A DNA stretch of 64,000 nucleotides from Pseudonocardia kunmingensis (lineage in GTDB: Bacteria > Actinomycetota > Actinomycetes > Mycobacteriales > Pseudonocardiaceae): the NCBI RefSeq assembly GCF_006716445.1, contig NZ_VFPA01000003.1:992001-1056000 (forward strand), written 5' to 3'. This document shows, one piece after another, positions 50,969 to 59,979 of this stretch. The position numbers and the translations under genes were made by a program. The notes below the pieces were generated by a model. That model saw nothing but the letters and a program-made list of their open reading frames with translations. It was not told the origin of the DNA and made no database searches. Position 1 is the first letter of the stretch; each line of letters begins with the position of its first letter.

Positions 50969-51645
50969 CGGCCGCCGCGGCGCCGCCGCTCACGCAGGCC
51001 TTCGCACTCGCCCGCAAAGACCTGCAATTGGAGTTGCGGGCGGGAGAGGCGCTGCTGGTGATCGCTCCGTTCGGCGCGGTCGCGCTGTTGCTGGCCCCGC
51101 TCGCCGTCGAGGTCGACACGCCGTTGCTCCGCGCGCTCGGGCCGGCGCTGTACTGGCTGGTCGTGCTGTTGTTCGGGGTGCTGGTGACGCTTCGCGCGAG
51201 CGCCGTGGACACCCCGGCGCAGCTGGCTGTGCTGCGGCTGGCCGGGGTCGGCCCACGGGTGCGGCTGGCCGGACGTGCGATGGCGAACGGCGTCCTTCTG
51301 CTCGGGTTCCAGCTCCTGCTGGCCCCCGTCGCGGTGGTGCTCTACGACCCGGACCCGGCGGGCTGGCCCTGGCTGCTGCCGGTGTTCGTGCTCGTCGCCG
51401 CCGGGTTGGCGGTGCTCGGCGCCCTGGTCGACGCGCTCGCCGTGGGGCTCGCCGGGCGCACCACGCTCGGACCGCTGCTGGTGGCGCCGGTCGCGGTTCC
51501 ACTCCTGATCGGCGCGACGAGCGTCCAGCGGGCCGCACAGCACGGGCAGGCGCCGTGGCCGTGGCTGGTGCTCGTCGTCACCGTCGTCCTCGTCGCCGCG
51601 CTGCTCGCCGCGTCGTGTGTCCGTTACCTGGAGGACCTGACATGA
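50965..51645 (+). CDS. ccmB: Heme-export ABC permease CcmB
   Basis: 226 residues from GTG 50965. Six helices with RKDLQLELRAGEALLVIAPF at the start and LRLAGVGPRVRLAGRAMANGV in the middle, as in CcmB. Partner of CcmA and CcmC in moving or releasing heme bound to CcmE. ATGA overlap with ccmC. Confidence 0.88.
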   Translation: MTAAAAPPLTQAFALARKDLQLELRAGEALLVIAPFGAVALLLAPLAVEVDTPLLRALGPALYWLVVLLFGVLVTLRASAVDTPAQLAVLRLAGVGPRVRLAGRAMANGVLLLGFQLLLAPVAVVLYDPDPAGWPWLLPVFVLVAAGLAVLGALVDALAVGLAGRTTLGPLLVAPVAVPLLIGATSVQRAAQHGQAPWPWLVLVVTVVLVAALLAASCVRYLEDLT

Positions 51646-52397
51646 GAGGGACCGATGTGCGGGTCTCGCCCGGGACCGTATTCGGGCGCCGACTCCCGGT
51701 CGTCGCCGGGCTGGCCGGCGCCGTCGGCCTGGCGGCCGCGATGCTTTCACCGCCCGACTACCTGCAGGGCGAGCTGGTCCGGCTGATGTACGTCCACGTC
51801 CCGGCGGCGTGGACGGCCTACCTCGGGTACGCGGTCACGCTCGCCACGAGCATCGGCTGGCTGTGGCGGCGCAGACCCGGCCTCGACCGCCTCGCCGCGG
51901 CGAGCGCGGAGGTCGGGGTGTTCTTCACCGGCCTCGCGATCGCGCTCGGCTCGATCTGGGGCAAGCCCACCTGGGGGGTGTGGTGGACATGGGACGCGCG
52001 GCTCGTCACGACCGCCCTGTTGTTCTTCGTCTACCTCGGCTACCTGGCCCTGCGGCGAGCCACACCAGACCCGCAGTTGCGTGCCCGCCGCTCGGCCGTG
52101 TTCGGGGTGGTGGCGTTCGCGCAGGTGCCGCTGGTGCACTTCTCGGTGGTGTGGTGGCGCACCTTGCACCAGCCACCCACCGTGCTCAAGCCGGGCGATC
52201 CGAGCATCGACCACACGATGCTCGCCGTCCTGCTGCTCAGTGTCGTGGCGTTCACGCTGCTGTTCGCCATGCTCGTGCGGGCCCGCGCCCGACTGCAGGC
52301 CGCGGCGGACGCGCTCGATGCAGCTGACGAGCGCCTGCCCCGCCCGGTGGCCGGTGCTGCGGTGACCGCCCCGCGACGGGAGGGATGGGATGTCTGA
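51642..52397 (+). CDS. ccmC: Heme-handling membrane protein CcmC
   Basis: 251 residues from ATG 51642. Contains the tryptophan-rich heme motif WGVWWTWDARLV, the flanking histidines YVHVPAAWTAYLGY and VPLVHFSVVWWRTLHQPPTV, and a Pro/Arg-rich tail. Presents heme to CcmE on the outer face of the membrane. Confidence 0.92.
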   Translation: MRGTDVRVSPGTVFGRRLPVVAGLAGAVGLAAAMLSPPDYLQGELVRLMYVHVPAAWTAYLGYAVTLATSIGWLWRRRPGLDRLAAASAEVGVFFTGLAIALGSIWGKPTWGVWWTWDARLVTTALLFFVYLGYLALRRATPDPQLRARRSAVFGVVAFAQVPLVHFSVVWWRTLHQPPTVLKPGDPSIDHTMLAVLLLSVVAFTLLFAMLVRARARLQAAADALDAADERLPRPVAGAAVTAPRREGWDV

Positions 52398-52512
52398 GTG
52401 GGCGTGGGTGATCCTCGGCTACGCGACGACGGCCACGGCGCTGGCCGGCTACGTCACGGTGCTGGTGCACCGGATGACGGTGCTGCGACGGCGGGCGGAG
52501 GAGTCGCAGTGA
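52390..52512 (+). CDS. ccmD: Small heme-export subunit CcmD
   Basis: 40 residues: ATG 52390 overlaps the ccmC end by 8 bp and its stop overlaps the ccmE start (GTGA). One helix, WAWVILGYATTATALAGYV, followed by a basic stretch HRMTVLRRR, the plan of CcmD, which releases holo-CcmE from CcmABC. Fits exactly between ccmC and ccmE. Confidence 0.85.
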   Translation: MSEWAWVILGYATTATALAGYVTVLVHRMTVLRRRAEESQ

Positions 52513-52943
52513 GCCAGGCGACCCCGCGGACGCTCACCCGGTACCGGATGCTCGCGGCCGCGGTCCTGGGTGTGGTGGCCGTGCTCGTCGGGCTGCTGAC
52601 GTTCGGCAACCTCAACCGCAACCTGGTCTACTACCTCGAGCCGGCCGAGGCGGTGACGCAGCGCGTCGAGTACGCCGACGGTCGCCGGTTCCAGCTCGGC
52701 GGGCTCGTCGAGGAGGGCACCGTCACGCCGACGGCGGACGGGGTGCGGTTCGTGGTCACCTCGGCATCCGGGCACGGCGGCACGACGATCCCGGTGGAGC
52801 ACCGCGGCGCCCCGGCCCAGCTGTTCGGAGGCGGGATCGGGGTCGTGCTGGAGGGCTCCTGGCGCGGCAGCGAGTTCGTCTCGGACACGATGAAGGTCAA
52901 GCACGACGAGAACTACCGCCCTCCCGAGGATGAGGCGCCGTGA
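52509..52943 (+). CDS. ccmE: Heme chaperone CcmE
   Basis: 144 residues from GTG 52509. N-terminal anchor RYRMLAAAVLGVVAVLVGLL; beta-barrel domain; heme-binding end VKHDENYRPP with H132 and Y136, the classic HxxxY form (not the Cys variant of some archaea and bacteria). Carries heme covalently from CcmABCD to CcmF/H. Confidence 0.93.
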   Translation: MSQATPRTLTRYRMLAAAVLGVVAVLVGLLTFGNLNRNLVYYLEPAEAVTQRVEYADGRRFQLGGLVEEGTVTPTADGVRFVVTSASGHGGTTIPVEHRGAPAQLFGGGIGVVLEGSWRGSEFVSDTMKVKHDENYRPPEDEAP

Positions 52944-54922
52944 TCACCGCAGTGCCGGCCGCCGGCTGGTCGGGCGCGATGCTCGGCCTCGCCGGCTCGA
53001 TCGTGCTCGCCGTGCTCGGCCTATACGCCCAGCGACGGCCCGACGCCGTGCGCCGCCGCCAGCTGCAGGCCGCGGTCTGGTGCATGCTCGGCGGCGCGGC
53101 GCTCGCGATGACCGCGCTGGAGGTGGCGCTGCTCACCGACAACTTCGCGGTCTCCTACGTCGCCGAGACCCACTCGCGGGCCACGCCGCTGTTCTTCACG
53201 ATCACCAGCGCGTGGGCGGCGCTCGAGGGCAGCATGGTGCTCTGGGTGCTGGTACTGGCCGGTTTCACCGCGGTGGTGATGCGGCAGGTGCCCGGGACCG
53301 CCGACCGGCTGGGCACCGGCGCGCTGGGCGTGCTCGGGCTGGTCGCCGCGTTCTTCTTCGGGATGGTCGTGCTCGCCGCCAACCCGTTCGAGATCCTCGC
53401 CAACCCCCCGGCGGACGGGCCGGGTGCGAACCCGATCCTGCGCGACCACCTGATGGTCGCGTTCCACCCGCCGATGCTCTACCTGGGCTACGTCGGTTTC
53501 ACCGTGCCGTTCGCGTTCGCGATGTCGGCGCTGCTGCTGCGCGAGGGCGGCGTCGAGTGGCTGCGCCGCACCCGGCGGGCGAACCTGGTGGCCTGGAGCT
53601 TCCTCACCGGCGGTCTCGTGCTCGGCGCCTGGTGGTCCTACGAGGTGCTCGGCTGGGGCGGGTACTGGGCCTGGGACCCCGTGGAGAACGCCGCGCTCAT
53701 CCCGTGGCTGGTCGCCACGGCGTTCATCCACTCCGCGGTCGTGCAGGTCCGCCGCGGGATGCTCCAGGCCTGGAACTTCGTGCTGGCGCTGGCCACCTTC
53801 TCCCTGACGATCCTCGGGACGTTCCTCACACGCTCCTCGGTGGTCGTCTCGGTGCACAGCTTCAGCCAGTCCGCGGTCGGACCGGCACTGCTCACTTTCT
53901 TCGTCCTCGTCGTCCTCGCCGGCTTCACCCTGATCGTGCTGCGCGCCGAGCGGGTCGCCTCGCTGTCCCGGCCCGAGTCGCTCGCCAGCCGGGAGGGCGT
54001 TTTTCTGGTCAACAACCTGCTGCTGAGCCTGTTCGCGTTCGTGGTGCTGCTGGGCACGACCTACCCGATCTTCGTCGAGGCCCTGACGGGACAGCAGGTC
54101 TCGGTCGGGCGCCCGTTCTTCGATCGGATGGCCGTGCCGCTGAGCTTCGCCCTGCTGCTCGCCATGGGTGTCGGACCGGTCACCCCCTACCGCCGGGCGA
54201 ATGCGGCGGTGCTGTGGGCCCGGATGCGGATCCCGTTGCTGGTGGCCAGTGCGGCCGCCGCTGCGGTCGTGTCCGCCGGTGTGCTGTCACCGGGCGTGGT
54301 CGCGGTCGTCGGCATCGCGGCCGGCGTGGCCGCGTCCACCGTGCGCCAGCTGCTGGTCACAGCACCCGTTCGCACGCCGGCCGGGGTGTGGCGGTTGCTG
54401 CGCGGGCACCGCGGTTACTGGGGTGGGCAGCTGGCCCACCTCGGGGTAGCGCTCACCGCCGTGGTCATCGCCGTCTCCGGCGCCCTCGCCGAGCGCGCCA
54501 CGGTCACCCTCGAGCTCGGCGAGTCCACCGACTTCGCCGGCTACTCCGTGACGTTCGAGCGCACGGAGGAACACCAGCAGCCCGATCGGCTCGTCACCGA
54601 CGCCCACATCGTGCTGCGCTCCGGGAGCGAGGTCGTCTGGGTGGCGGAGCCCGGGCTCAACTCCTTCCCCGGTCAGACGCAGGCAGTGGGCAACCCGTCC
54701 GTGTGGTCGACCCCAGGCCAGGACGTCTACGTCGCCCTGGCCGCCCTTGACCCGGAGCGCGTGACGATCAACCTCTTCCGCTACCCCTTGATGATGTGGC
54801 TGTGGGTCGCGGGAGCGCTCGTCGCCGCCGGGGGGTTCTGGGCGCTCGGCACCCCCCGGCGGCGGCTGGAGGCGGCCCCGCCCCGGGAGGAGCCGTTGGT
54901 GGAGGTGGGTTCCGGTGGGTGA
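52940..54922 (+). CDS. ccmF: Cytochrome c heme lyase subunit CcmF
   Basis: 660 residues, GTG start overlapping ccmE. About 14 helices and the tryptophan-rich motif GWGGYWAWDPVENAALIPWL, with histidines HSAVVQVRRGM and others for heme ligation. Transfers heme from CcmE to apocytochrome c with CcmH. Its end overlaps ccmH by 8 bp. Confidence 0.94.
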   Translation: MITAVPAAGWSGAMLGLAGSIVLAVLGLYAQRRPDAVRRRQLQAAVWCMLGGAALAMTALEVALLTDNFAVSYVAETHSRATPLFFTITSAWAALEGSMVLWVLVLAGFTAVVMRQVPGTADRLGTGALGVLGLVAAFFFGMVVLAANPFEILANPPADGPGANPILRDHLMVAFHPPMLYLGYVGFTVPFAFAMSALLLREGGVEWLRRTRRANLVAWSFLTGGLVLGAWWSYEVLGWGGYWAWDPVENAALIPWLVATAFIHSAVVQVRRGMLQAWNFVLALATFSLTILGTFLTRSSVVVSVHSFSQSAVGPALLTFFVLVVLAGFTLIVLRAERVASLSRPESLASREGVFLVNNLLLSLFAFVVLLGTTYPIFVEALTGQQVSVGRPFFDRMAVPLSFALLLAMGVGPVTPYRRANAAVLWARMRIPLLVASAAAAAVVSAGVLSPGVVAVVGIAAGVAASTVRQLLVTAPVRTPAGVWRLLRGHRGYWGGQLAHLGVALTAVVIAVSGALAERATVTLELGESTDFAGYSVTFERTEEHQQPDRLVTDAHIVLRSGSEVVWVAEPGLNSFPGQTQAVGNPSVWSTPGQDVYVALAALDPERVTINLFRYPLMMWLWVAGALVAAGGFWALGTPRRRLEAAPPREEPLVEVGSGG

Positions 54923-55412
54923 GGCCGGCCGGCGGCGGGTCGGTTCCCTCGCCGTCGCGCTCGCGATCCTGGGTCTGCTCGCGGTCACCGTGGTCACGCT
55001 GGCGACAGCGGCGCGGCCGGCACCGGATCGCGCCCAGGAGCTTTCGGAGCGGCTGCGCTGCCCGGTGTGCAAGAGCGTGTCCATCGCCGATTCGCCGTCC
55101 GAGATGGCAACCGCGATGCGGCAGGTCGTCGCCGAACAGGTGGTGGCCGGGCGCACCGACCGCGAGATCGTCGACTTCTTCCGCGGCCGCTACGGCGACT
55201 GGGTGCTCCTCGACCCGCCGAGACGCGGCAGCACCCTCCCGCTCTGGCTGGTGCCGCTCGCGGCGACCGCGCTCGGCGTCGCCGTGGTGCTGGCCCGGGT
55301 GCGCCGGCGCGACGCGCCGGCGGTCGAGCTCGCCGAGAGCGCGCGCAATCGGGTCGAGGATGCCGTGGCCCGTGCTCGGGCGGCCGGGCCCGGCGAGGAG
55401 GACGAACCGTGA
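54915..55412 (+). CDS. ccmH: Apocytochrome reductase CcmH
   Basis: 165 residues. Anchor helix (about 12-33), then ELSERLRCPVCKSVSIADS with the redox pair C49/C52 (LRCxxC), and DWVLLDPP before a second helix. Reduces or holds apocytochrome c heme-binding cysteines. Its C-terminus is shorter than the fused E. coli CcmH. GTGA overlap with the TPR gene. Confidence 0.92.
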   Translation: MGEAGRRRVGSLAVALAILGLLAVTVVTLATAARPAPDRAQELSERLRCPVCKSVSIADSPSEMATAMRQVVAEQVVAGRTDREIVDFFRGRYGDWVLLDPPRRGSTLPLWLVPLAATALGVAVVLARVRRRDAPAVELAESARNRVEDAVARARAAGPGEEDEP

Positions 55413-56203
55413 CCGGCCGACAGGCGCAGCTGCGCCAGCTGGCCGACCAAGCCGTTCGCGACATCGTCGAACTTGAGGCACAGGTCGCCGCCGGCGAGAT
55501 CACCGAGGCCGGCGCCCGCCCCCTGCGGCACCGCTACGAGACCACGGCCGGCCGCGCGCTGCAGGCGGTGGACGCGCTCGGCCCCGAGGGCGATGCGGCG
55601 GCGGAGACGCGCCCCCGCCCACGTGGCTGGACCCTTGCCTATGTGATGGCCGGGGTCGTCGCGCTGATGGCCGCGGTGGTCCTGCTGCCCACCTCGGTGC
55701 TGCAGCGCCCGGCCGGGGGCTTTGTCACCGGGAACGAAGCCGTCCAGGGGGTCGCTCCGCCGCTCGATCCCTCGGCCGCCGTCACCGACGAGCAACTCGA
55801 ACAGGTCGTCGACGCCAACCCGGAAGTGGTCGGAATGCGCCTGGCGCTGGCCGACCGCTACGCCGGACAGGGCGAGTACGACCGCGCGGTGCGCCACTAC
55901 CTGGAGGCACTGCGCCGCGAGCCCCGCAACGTCGAGGGGCTCGCCGGGCTGAGCTGGCTGCTCCTGCAGGTCGGCCAGCCGCAGGAAGCCTTGACGGCCG
56001 CGAACGAGGCCCTCTCCATCGATCCCGCCCACATCCGGGCGCTGTGGTCCAAGGCGAACATCCAGCTCCACGGCGTCGACGACCCGACGGGTGCGCGCGC
56101 CACCTTGCAGGAGCTGGCGCGGCGCGATCTGACCCCGGAGGACCGAACGCAGGTCGACCAGCTCTCCACCGTCGCCGAGCAACGCGCAGGAGGTTCGGGA
56201 TGA
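55409..56203 (+). CDS. CcmI-like TPR protein
   Basis: 264 residues from GTG 55409. N-terminal helix-rich part (LRQLADQAVRDIVELEAQV), one membrane helix LAYVMAGVVALMAAVVLLP, then TPR-like repeats (VGMRLALADRYAGQGEYDRA and LAGLSWLLLQVGQPQEAL). Like CcmI/CcmH C-terminal domain, which chaperones apocytochrome c. Followed by two thioredoxins. Confidence 0.82.
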   Translation: MTGRQAQLRQLADQAVRDIVELEAQVAAGEITEAGARPLRHRYETTAGRALQAVDALGPEGDAAAETRPRPRGWTLAYVMAGVVALMAAVVLLPTSVLQRPAGGFVTGNEAVQGVAPPLDPSAAVTDEQLEQVVDANPEVVGMRLALADRYAGQGEYDRAVRHYLEALRREPRNVEGLAGLSWLLLQVGQPQEALTAANEALSIDPAHIRALWSKANIQLHGVDDPTGARATLQELARRDLTPEDRTQVDQLSTVAEQRAGGSG

Positions 56204-56844
56204 GCGACTCATTGCACCCCAGTCCACCGCGGAGACGCCGGGCGGCGAAGCTGGTCGCCGTCGTGGTCGCGTTCATCGCGATCGGGATCGGGGCGGTGTT
56301 CGGGATGCGGCTGGAGACCGACCCGACGCTGGTCGACAGTCCGCTGATCGGCCAACCAGCCCCAGATGTCGTGCTCCCGGAGCTCGAGGGGCCGGAAGAG
56401 GTCTCGCTCGCCGCCCTGCGCGGCCGGATCGTCGTGGTCAACTTCTGGGCGTCGTGGTGCGTCGCGTGCCGTGAGGAACACGCGGCGCTGCTCGCGGCCG
56501 CGAAGCAGTACCGCGACGCCGAGGTCACCGTCGTCGGGATCGACTACCAGGACGGCACGGCCTCTGCGGCGGCGTTCCTCGACGAGCTGGGTCGCGGCGG
56601 GGACAACTACCTGTACGCCAGCGACGTCGGCTCCCGCGCCGCCCTCGAGTTCGGCCTGTTCGGAGTGCCCGAGACGTTCGTCCTGGACCGCTCGGGCACG
56701 GTCGTGGCCAAGATCACGGGGCCGTCGACCTACCCACTCCTGGCCGGTGCGCTCGACGCCGTGCTCGCCGGTCAGCGGCCGGAGTCCCGCACGGATGTCG
56801 GAGTGCAACCCGCGCCCGGCGCACCCCTGGTCGGGAGCAGCTGA
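56200..56844 (+). CDS. Membrane-anchored thioredoxin-like protein (TlpA/CcmG type), CVAC
   Basis: 214 residues from ATG 56200 (AGGAGG upstream, ATGA overlap). Anchor helix about 17-35, thioredoxin fold with active site NFWASWCVACREEH (C87/C90) and cis-Pro loop GVPETFV. CcmG-type proteins reduce CcmH or apocytochrome. CVAC is not the usual CPxC; the Pro replaced by Val may shift redox potential. Long disordered tail. Confidence 0.88.
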   Translation: MSDSLHPSPPRRRRAAKLVAVVVAFIAIGIGAVFGMRLETDPTLVDSPLIGQPAPDVVLPELEGPEEVSLAALRGRIVVVNFWASWCVACREEHAALLAAAKQYRDAEVTVVGIDYQDGTASAAAFLDELGRGGDNYLYASDVGSRAALEFGLFGVPETFVLDRSGTVVAKITGPSTYPLLAGALDAVLAGQRPESRTDVGVQPAPGAPLVGSS

Positions 56845-57518
56845 TGCGCAGCATGATGCGCTCGTCGGAGGCGCGTTGGACGGTGGTCGTCGCGGTGCTC
56901 GCCGTCGCCGGTGTGCTCGCGCTCTGGCCCCGGAGCGGTCAGGAGGCGGAGCCGGGCGGACGGGTCCTCCCGTGGTCGGTCGACGCCGGCGGCGCGGTCA
57001 TGACCATGCCGTCGGACGAGGAGCTGGCCCCGCTGCGGGCCCGGGCCGGGCTCGCCCCCTGCCCCGCGCCGGCGCCCGGCGCACCCCCGGCCGCGGGGCC
57101 ACTGGTCGGGATCACGGTCCCCTGCCTCGGCTCCCCCGTCGAGGTGGATCTCGCCGCGGCGCTGGCCGGCCGACCCGCACTGCTCAACATCTGGGCCTCC
57201 TGGTGCAAGCCCTGCCGCGAGGAGATCCCGGTCCTCGACGCCTACGCCGCCCGGCCGGACGCGGTACCCGTGATCGGCATCGACGTCCGCGACGACGCCA
57301 CCGCCGCCCTGGCCCTGCTCGCCGAGCTCGGCGCGACCTTCCCGTCAGTGGTCGACACCGACGGGGAGCTGTGGGCGGCGCTGCAGGTGCCCCTCGCCGT
57401 CCCGACCACGTACGTGGTGCGAGCCGATGGGTCGGTCCGGCGGGTGAACCCGCCCGTCGTGTTCGCCGGTCCCGACGAGGTCGCACAGACGGTGCAGCGC
57501 TACCTGGCCGCCCCGTGA
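56844..57518 (+). CDS. Membrane-anchored TlpA-family thioredoxin, CKPC
   Basis: 224 residues; ATG overlapping the previous stop (TGATG). Anchor helix about 12-28, then a Cys pair in the linker (C73, C94), active site NIWASWCKPCREEI (C121/C124), and VPTTYVV for the cis-Pro loop. Second reductant of the same branch; the extra linker cysteines are unusual and may form a disulfide. Last gene of the ccm operon. Confidence 0.88.
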   Translation: MRSMMRSSEARWTVVVAVLAVAGVLALWPRSGQEAEPGGRVLPWSVDAGGAVMTMPSDEELAPLRARAGLAPCPAPAPGAPPAAGPLVGITVPCLGSPVEVDLAAALAGRPALLNIWASWCKPCREEIPVLDAYAARPDAVPVIGIDVRDDATAALALLAELGATFPSVVDTDGELWAALQVPLAVPTTYVVRADGSVRRVNPPVVFAGPDEVAQTVQRYLAAP

Positions 57519-57663
57519 TCACGCCTCTCGAGATAGCGAGCCGTGCCGCGCCCAGCGCGAATAGACCCAGCTCCGAGGAGGCGCGCCGATCAGCGACGGT
57601 CGACGGACGGGGCGACCACCGGACGCGTGCGGAGACGGACATCCACAGCAGGGAGAATAACCG

Positions 57664-59226
57664 GTGACCGACGTCGCGACCGGCGGCGACGCTGCACCTC
57701 AGGAGAGACCAGACCGACGCGTCGCCGGGCCCGCCGCACCGCTTCGCGCTGCACTCGCTCTCGCGGTGGCAGCAGGTGCCGCGTGGGCGCTCGCCGCACC
57801 GCCGCGGGGCTGGTGGCCGCTGCTGCCGGCCGGGGTCGCCGCGCTGACGATCGCGCTGCACGGCAGACGGCTGCGGACCCGGCTGGTGCTCGGCGGGCTC
57901 ACCGGCCTCGTCCTGTACGCCTCCACTCTGGTGTGGTTGGCCGGGTTCGCCGTGCCGGGCTACGTCGCCGTCGCAGTGCTCGAGGCAGTCATGCTCGCCG
58001 TCGCCGTCGCGCTGGTCCCGACCGCCCGCACCGGGCGGTGGTCCGGCGGCTGGTGGGGCCTGCCGGTGGCTCTGGTGTTCCTCGACGCCACCCAGACCCG
58101 GTTCCCCTTCGGCGGCTTTCCGCTGCCCGCGCTCGTGCTCAGCCAACTCGACGGGCCGTTCGCCCTCGCCGCGCCGCTGGGCGGATCGCTGCTGGTGACC
58201 GCGCTCGCGGCGACCGCAGGTGTCGGGCTCGCGGCCCTGTACCTCACCCGCGGCAGGCAACGACTGCCGGCCGTCGGGATCGCCGTCGTCGTCGCCGGCG
58301 CCCCGCTCGCCGCCGGGGCGGCCGTCACGACCACACCGACTGGCAGCCTCGACGCCGCCGTCGTGCAGGGCGGAGGCCCCCGCGGGGTGCGCGCGGTCTT
58401 CACGAACCCGCAGGACACCACCGACCGGCAGTTCGCGGTGGCGGAGCAGATCACCGGATTCCCCGACCTCGTCCTGTTCCCGGAGGCCGTGATCAGCGTT
58501 CCCGGCTCCATCGCCGGCTCCGCCGCCGAACGGCGGGTCGCCGACCTGGCCCGCGCGCTCGACGCCCCGGTCGTCGTCGGAGTCGCCGAGTCGCAGGACG
58601 CCGGATTCCGCAACGTCGCGGTCCTGTACGGGCCCGACTATGCGCTCCTCGACCGGTACGAGAAGGAGCACCGCGTCCCCTTCGGCGAGTACATCCCCGG
58701 CCGCGCGTTGCTCGAGCGCGTCACCGACCTGACCGCGCTCGTCCCCTGCGATGCGATCGTTGGCGAGGGCGAGGCACTCCTCGACTCCCCGGTCGGCCCG
58801 CTCGGCGTGGTCATCTCCTACGAGGTGCTCTTCGCCGACCGCGTGCGCGAAGCCGTCCTCGCCGGTGGCCAGATCGTCCTCGTTCCGACCAACGCCGCCT
58901 CCTACGTCACCGAGGAGGTCCCGGCGATCGAGGTCGCGGCGGCGCGCCTGCGCGCCCGCGAGTTCGGACGGACCGTCCTGCAGTCGGCTCCCACCGGCTA
59001 CTCCGCCGTCGTCCTCCCGGACGGGCGGGTGGTGGCGCAGACCGAGCTCGGCGCACCCGGCCTGCTCCGCGGGACCGTGCCGCTGTCCACCGGGCTCACC
59101 CCCTACGCGCGGCTCGGCGACCTGCCGTTCCTCGCGCTCGCCGGCTTCGCCCTCCTGGCGCCGGCGCTCGCGGGCGAGGTGCGGCGCCGGCGAGCGCCGC
59201 AGGCGGAGCGCGATGACCAGCAGTGA
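57664..59226 (+). CDS. lnt: Apolipoprotein N-acyltransferase-like, catalytic Cys replaced by Ser
   Basis: 520 residues, GTG start after GGGAG. N-terminal membrane domain (about 7 helices), then a carbon-nitrogen hydrolase domain. Of the catalytic triad, Glu (E274 in LVLFPEAVI) and Lys (K334 in DRYEKEHRVPFGEY) are present, but the Cys position reads VVISYEVLF, with S385. In E. coli Lnt this is ICYE and the Cys forms the acyl intermediate. It could still work as a Ser acyltransferase or be an altered homologue. Modifies lipoproteins at the membrane; several lipoproteins are in this window. Confidence 0.85.
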   Translation: MTDVATGGDAAPQERPDRRVAGPAAPLRAALALAVAAGAAWALAAPPRGWWPLLPAGVAALTIALHGRRLRTRLVLGGLTGLVLYASTLVWLAGFAVPGYVAVAVLEAVMLAVAVALVPTARTGRWSGGWWGLPVALVFLDATQTRFPFGGFPLPALVLSQLDGPFALAAPLGGSLLVTALAATAGVGLAALYLTRGRQRLPAVGIAVVVAGAPLAAGAAVTTTPTGSLDAAVVQGGGPRGVRAVFTNPQDTTDRQFAVAEQITGFPDLVLFPEAVISVPGSIAGSAAERRVADLARALDAPVVVGVAESQDAGFRNVAVLYGPDYALLDRYEKEHRVPFGEYIPGRALLERVTDLTALVPCDAIVGEGEALLDSPVGPLGVVISYEVLFADRVREAVLAGGQIVLVPTNAASYVTEEVPAIEVAAARLRAREFGRTVLQSAPTGYSAVVLPDGRVVAQTELGAPGLLRGTVPLSTGLTPYARLGDLPFLALAGFALLAPALAGEVRRRRAPQAERDDQQ

Positions 59227-59878
59227 CGACGACAGTACGGCGCCCACTCCGCCGTCGCCCGAGCCAGAACCGCGGCGCCGAGGACGTCTCGGAGCCGTGA
59301 GCGGTGTCCTGGTCCTCGTGATCGCCGCCGTGACGTACGGCAGCGTCGCCCTGGACACGCTCCTGCCGCCGGACGCCGAGCGCGAACTCGCGGCCTTCAC
59401 CCCGTCGGCGGAGCGACCGGACCCCGCCACCGCGATCTCCGGGGTCCGTGTCCAGGAGTTCCGCGGTGGTGAACACGACACGGCCGATGATCCCGGCTAC
59501 GAGACGCGACCCCCGGTGGGTGGGCCGCACGGGACCCGATGGGCGGCCTGCTCCGGCGCGGCGTACCTGGACCCGGTGAGCGATGCCGAGGCCGTCCACT
59601 CACTCGAGCACGGCGCGGTCTGGATCACCGACGATCCTGCGCGCACGCCGGCCGTGGTGCTCCGGGCCCCCACCGCCCGCGTCACCGGGGATCCGTACCT
59701 GCTGCTGTCGCCCTACCCCGGGCTCGACGCACCGCTCTCCCTCCAGGCGTGGGGTCACCGGCTGACACTCGACACTCCGGAGGACCCGAGGTTCGAGCAG
59801 TTCGTCCAGGCGTTGCGCAACAACCCCTACACGCCGCCGGAACCGGGCGGCGAGTGCGGCCGGGCGCCAGGCCGGTGA
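59213..59878 (+). CDS. DUF3105 family membrane-anchored protein
   Basis: 221 residues; ATG overlaps the lnt end by 14 bp. One helix about 25-45; outer domain with a GGPHGTRWAACSG start and SLEHGAVWI, the conserved DUF3105 EHG motif. Family of unknown function, common in actinobacteria beside transporters and metal genes. Two Cys (one per motif half) could pair. Confidence 0.8.
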   Translation: MTSSDDDSTAPTPPSPEPEPRRRGRLGAVSGVLVLVIAAVTYGSVALDTLLPPDAERELAAFTPSAERPDPATAISGVRVQEFRGGEHDTADDPGYETRPPVGGPHGTRWAACSGAAYLDPVSDAEAVHSLEHGAVWITDDPARTPAVVLRAPTARVTGDPYLLLSPYPGLDAPLSLQAWGHRLTLDTPEDPRFEQFVQALRNNPYTPPEPGGECGRAPGR

Positions 59879-59979
59879 GCCCGGTCGGGGTGTTCGTTCA
59901 CCAGCCTGCCCGAGGCACGGCAGAGGCGGTTGCGCTCGAGACATCGTCCAGTGACGAGGGCGGCTCAAGAACCGGGTGG

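Noticed and set aside
57184..59481. A 765-residue minus-strand open frame opposite lnt
   Set aside because: Shadow of the lnt and thioredoxin genes; no recognisable fold.
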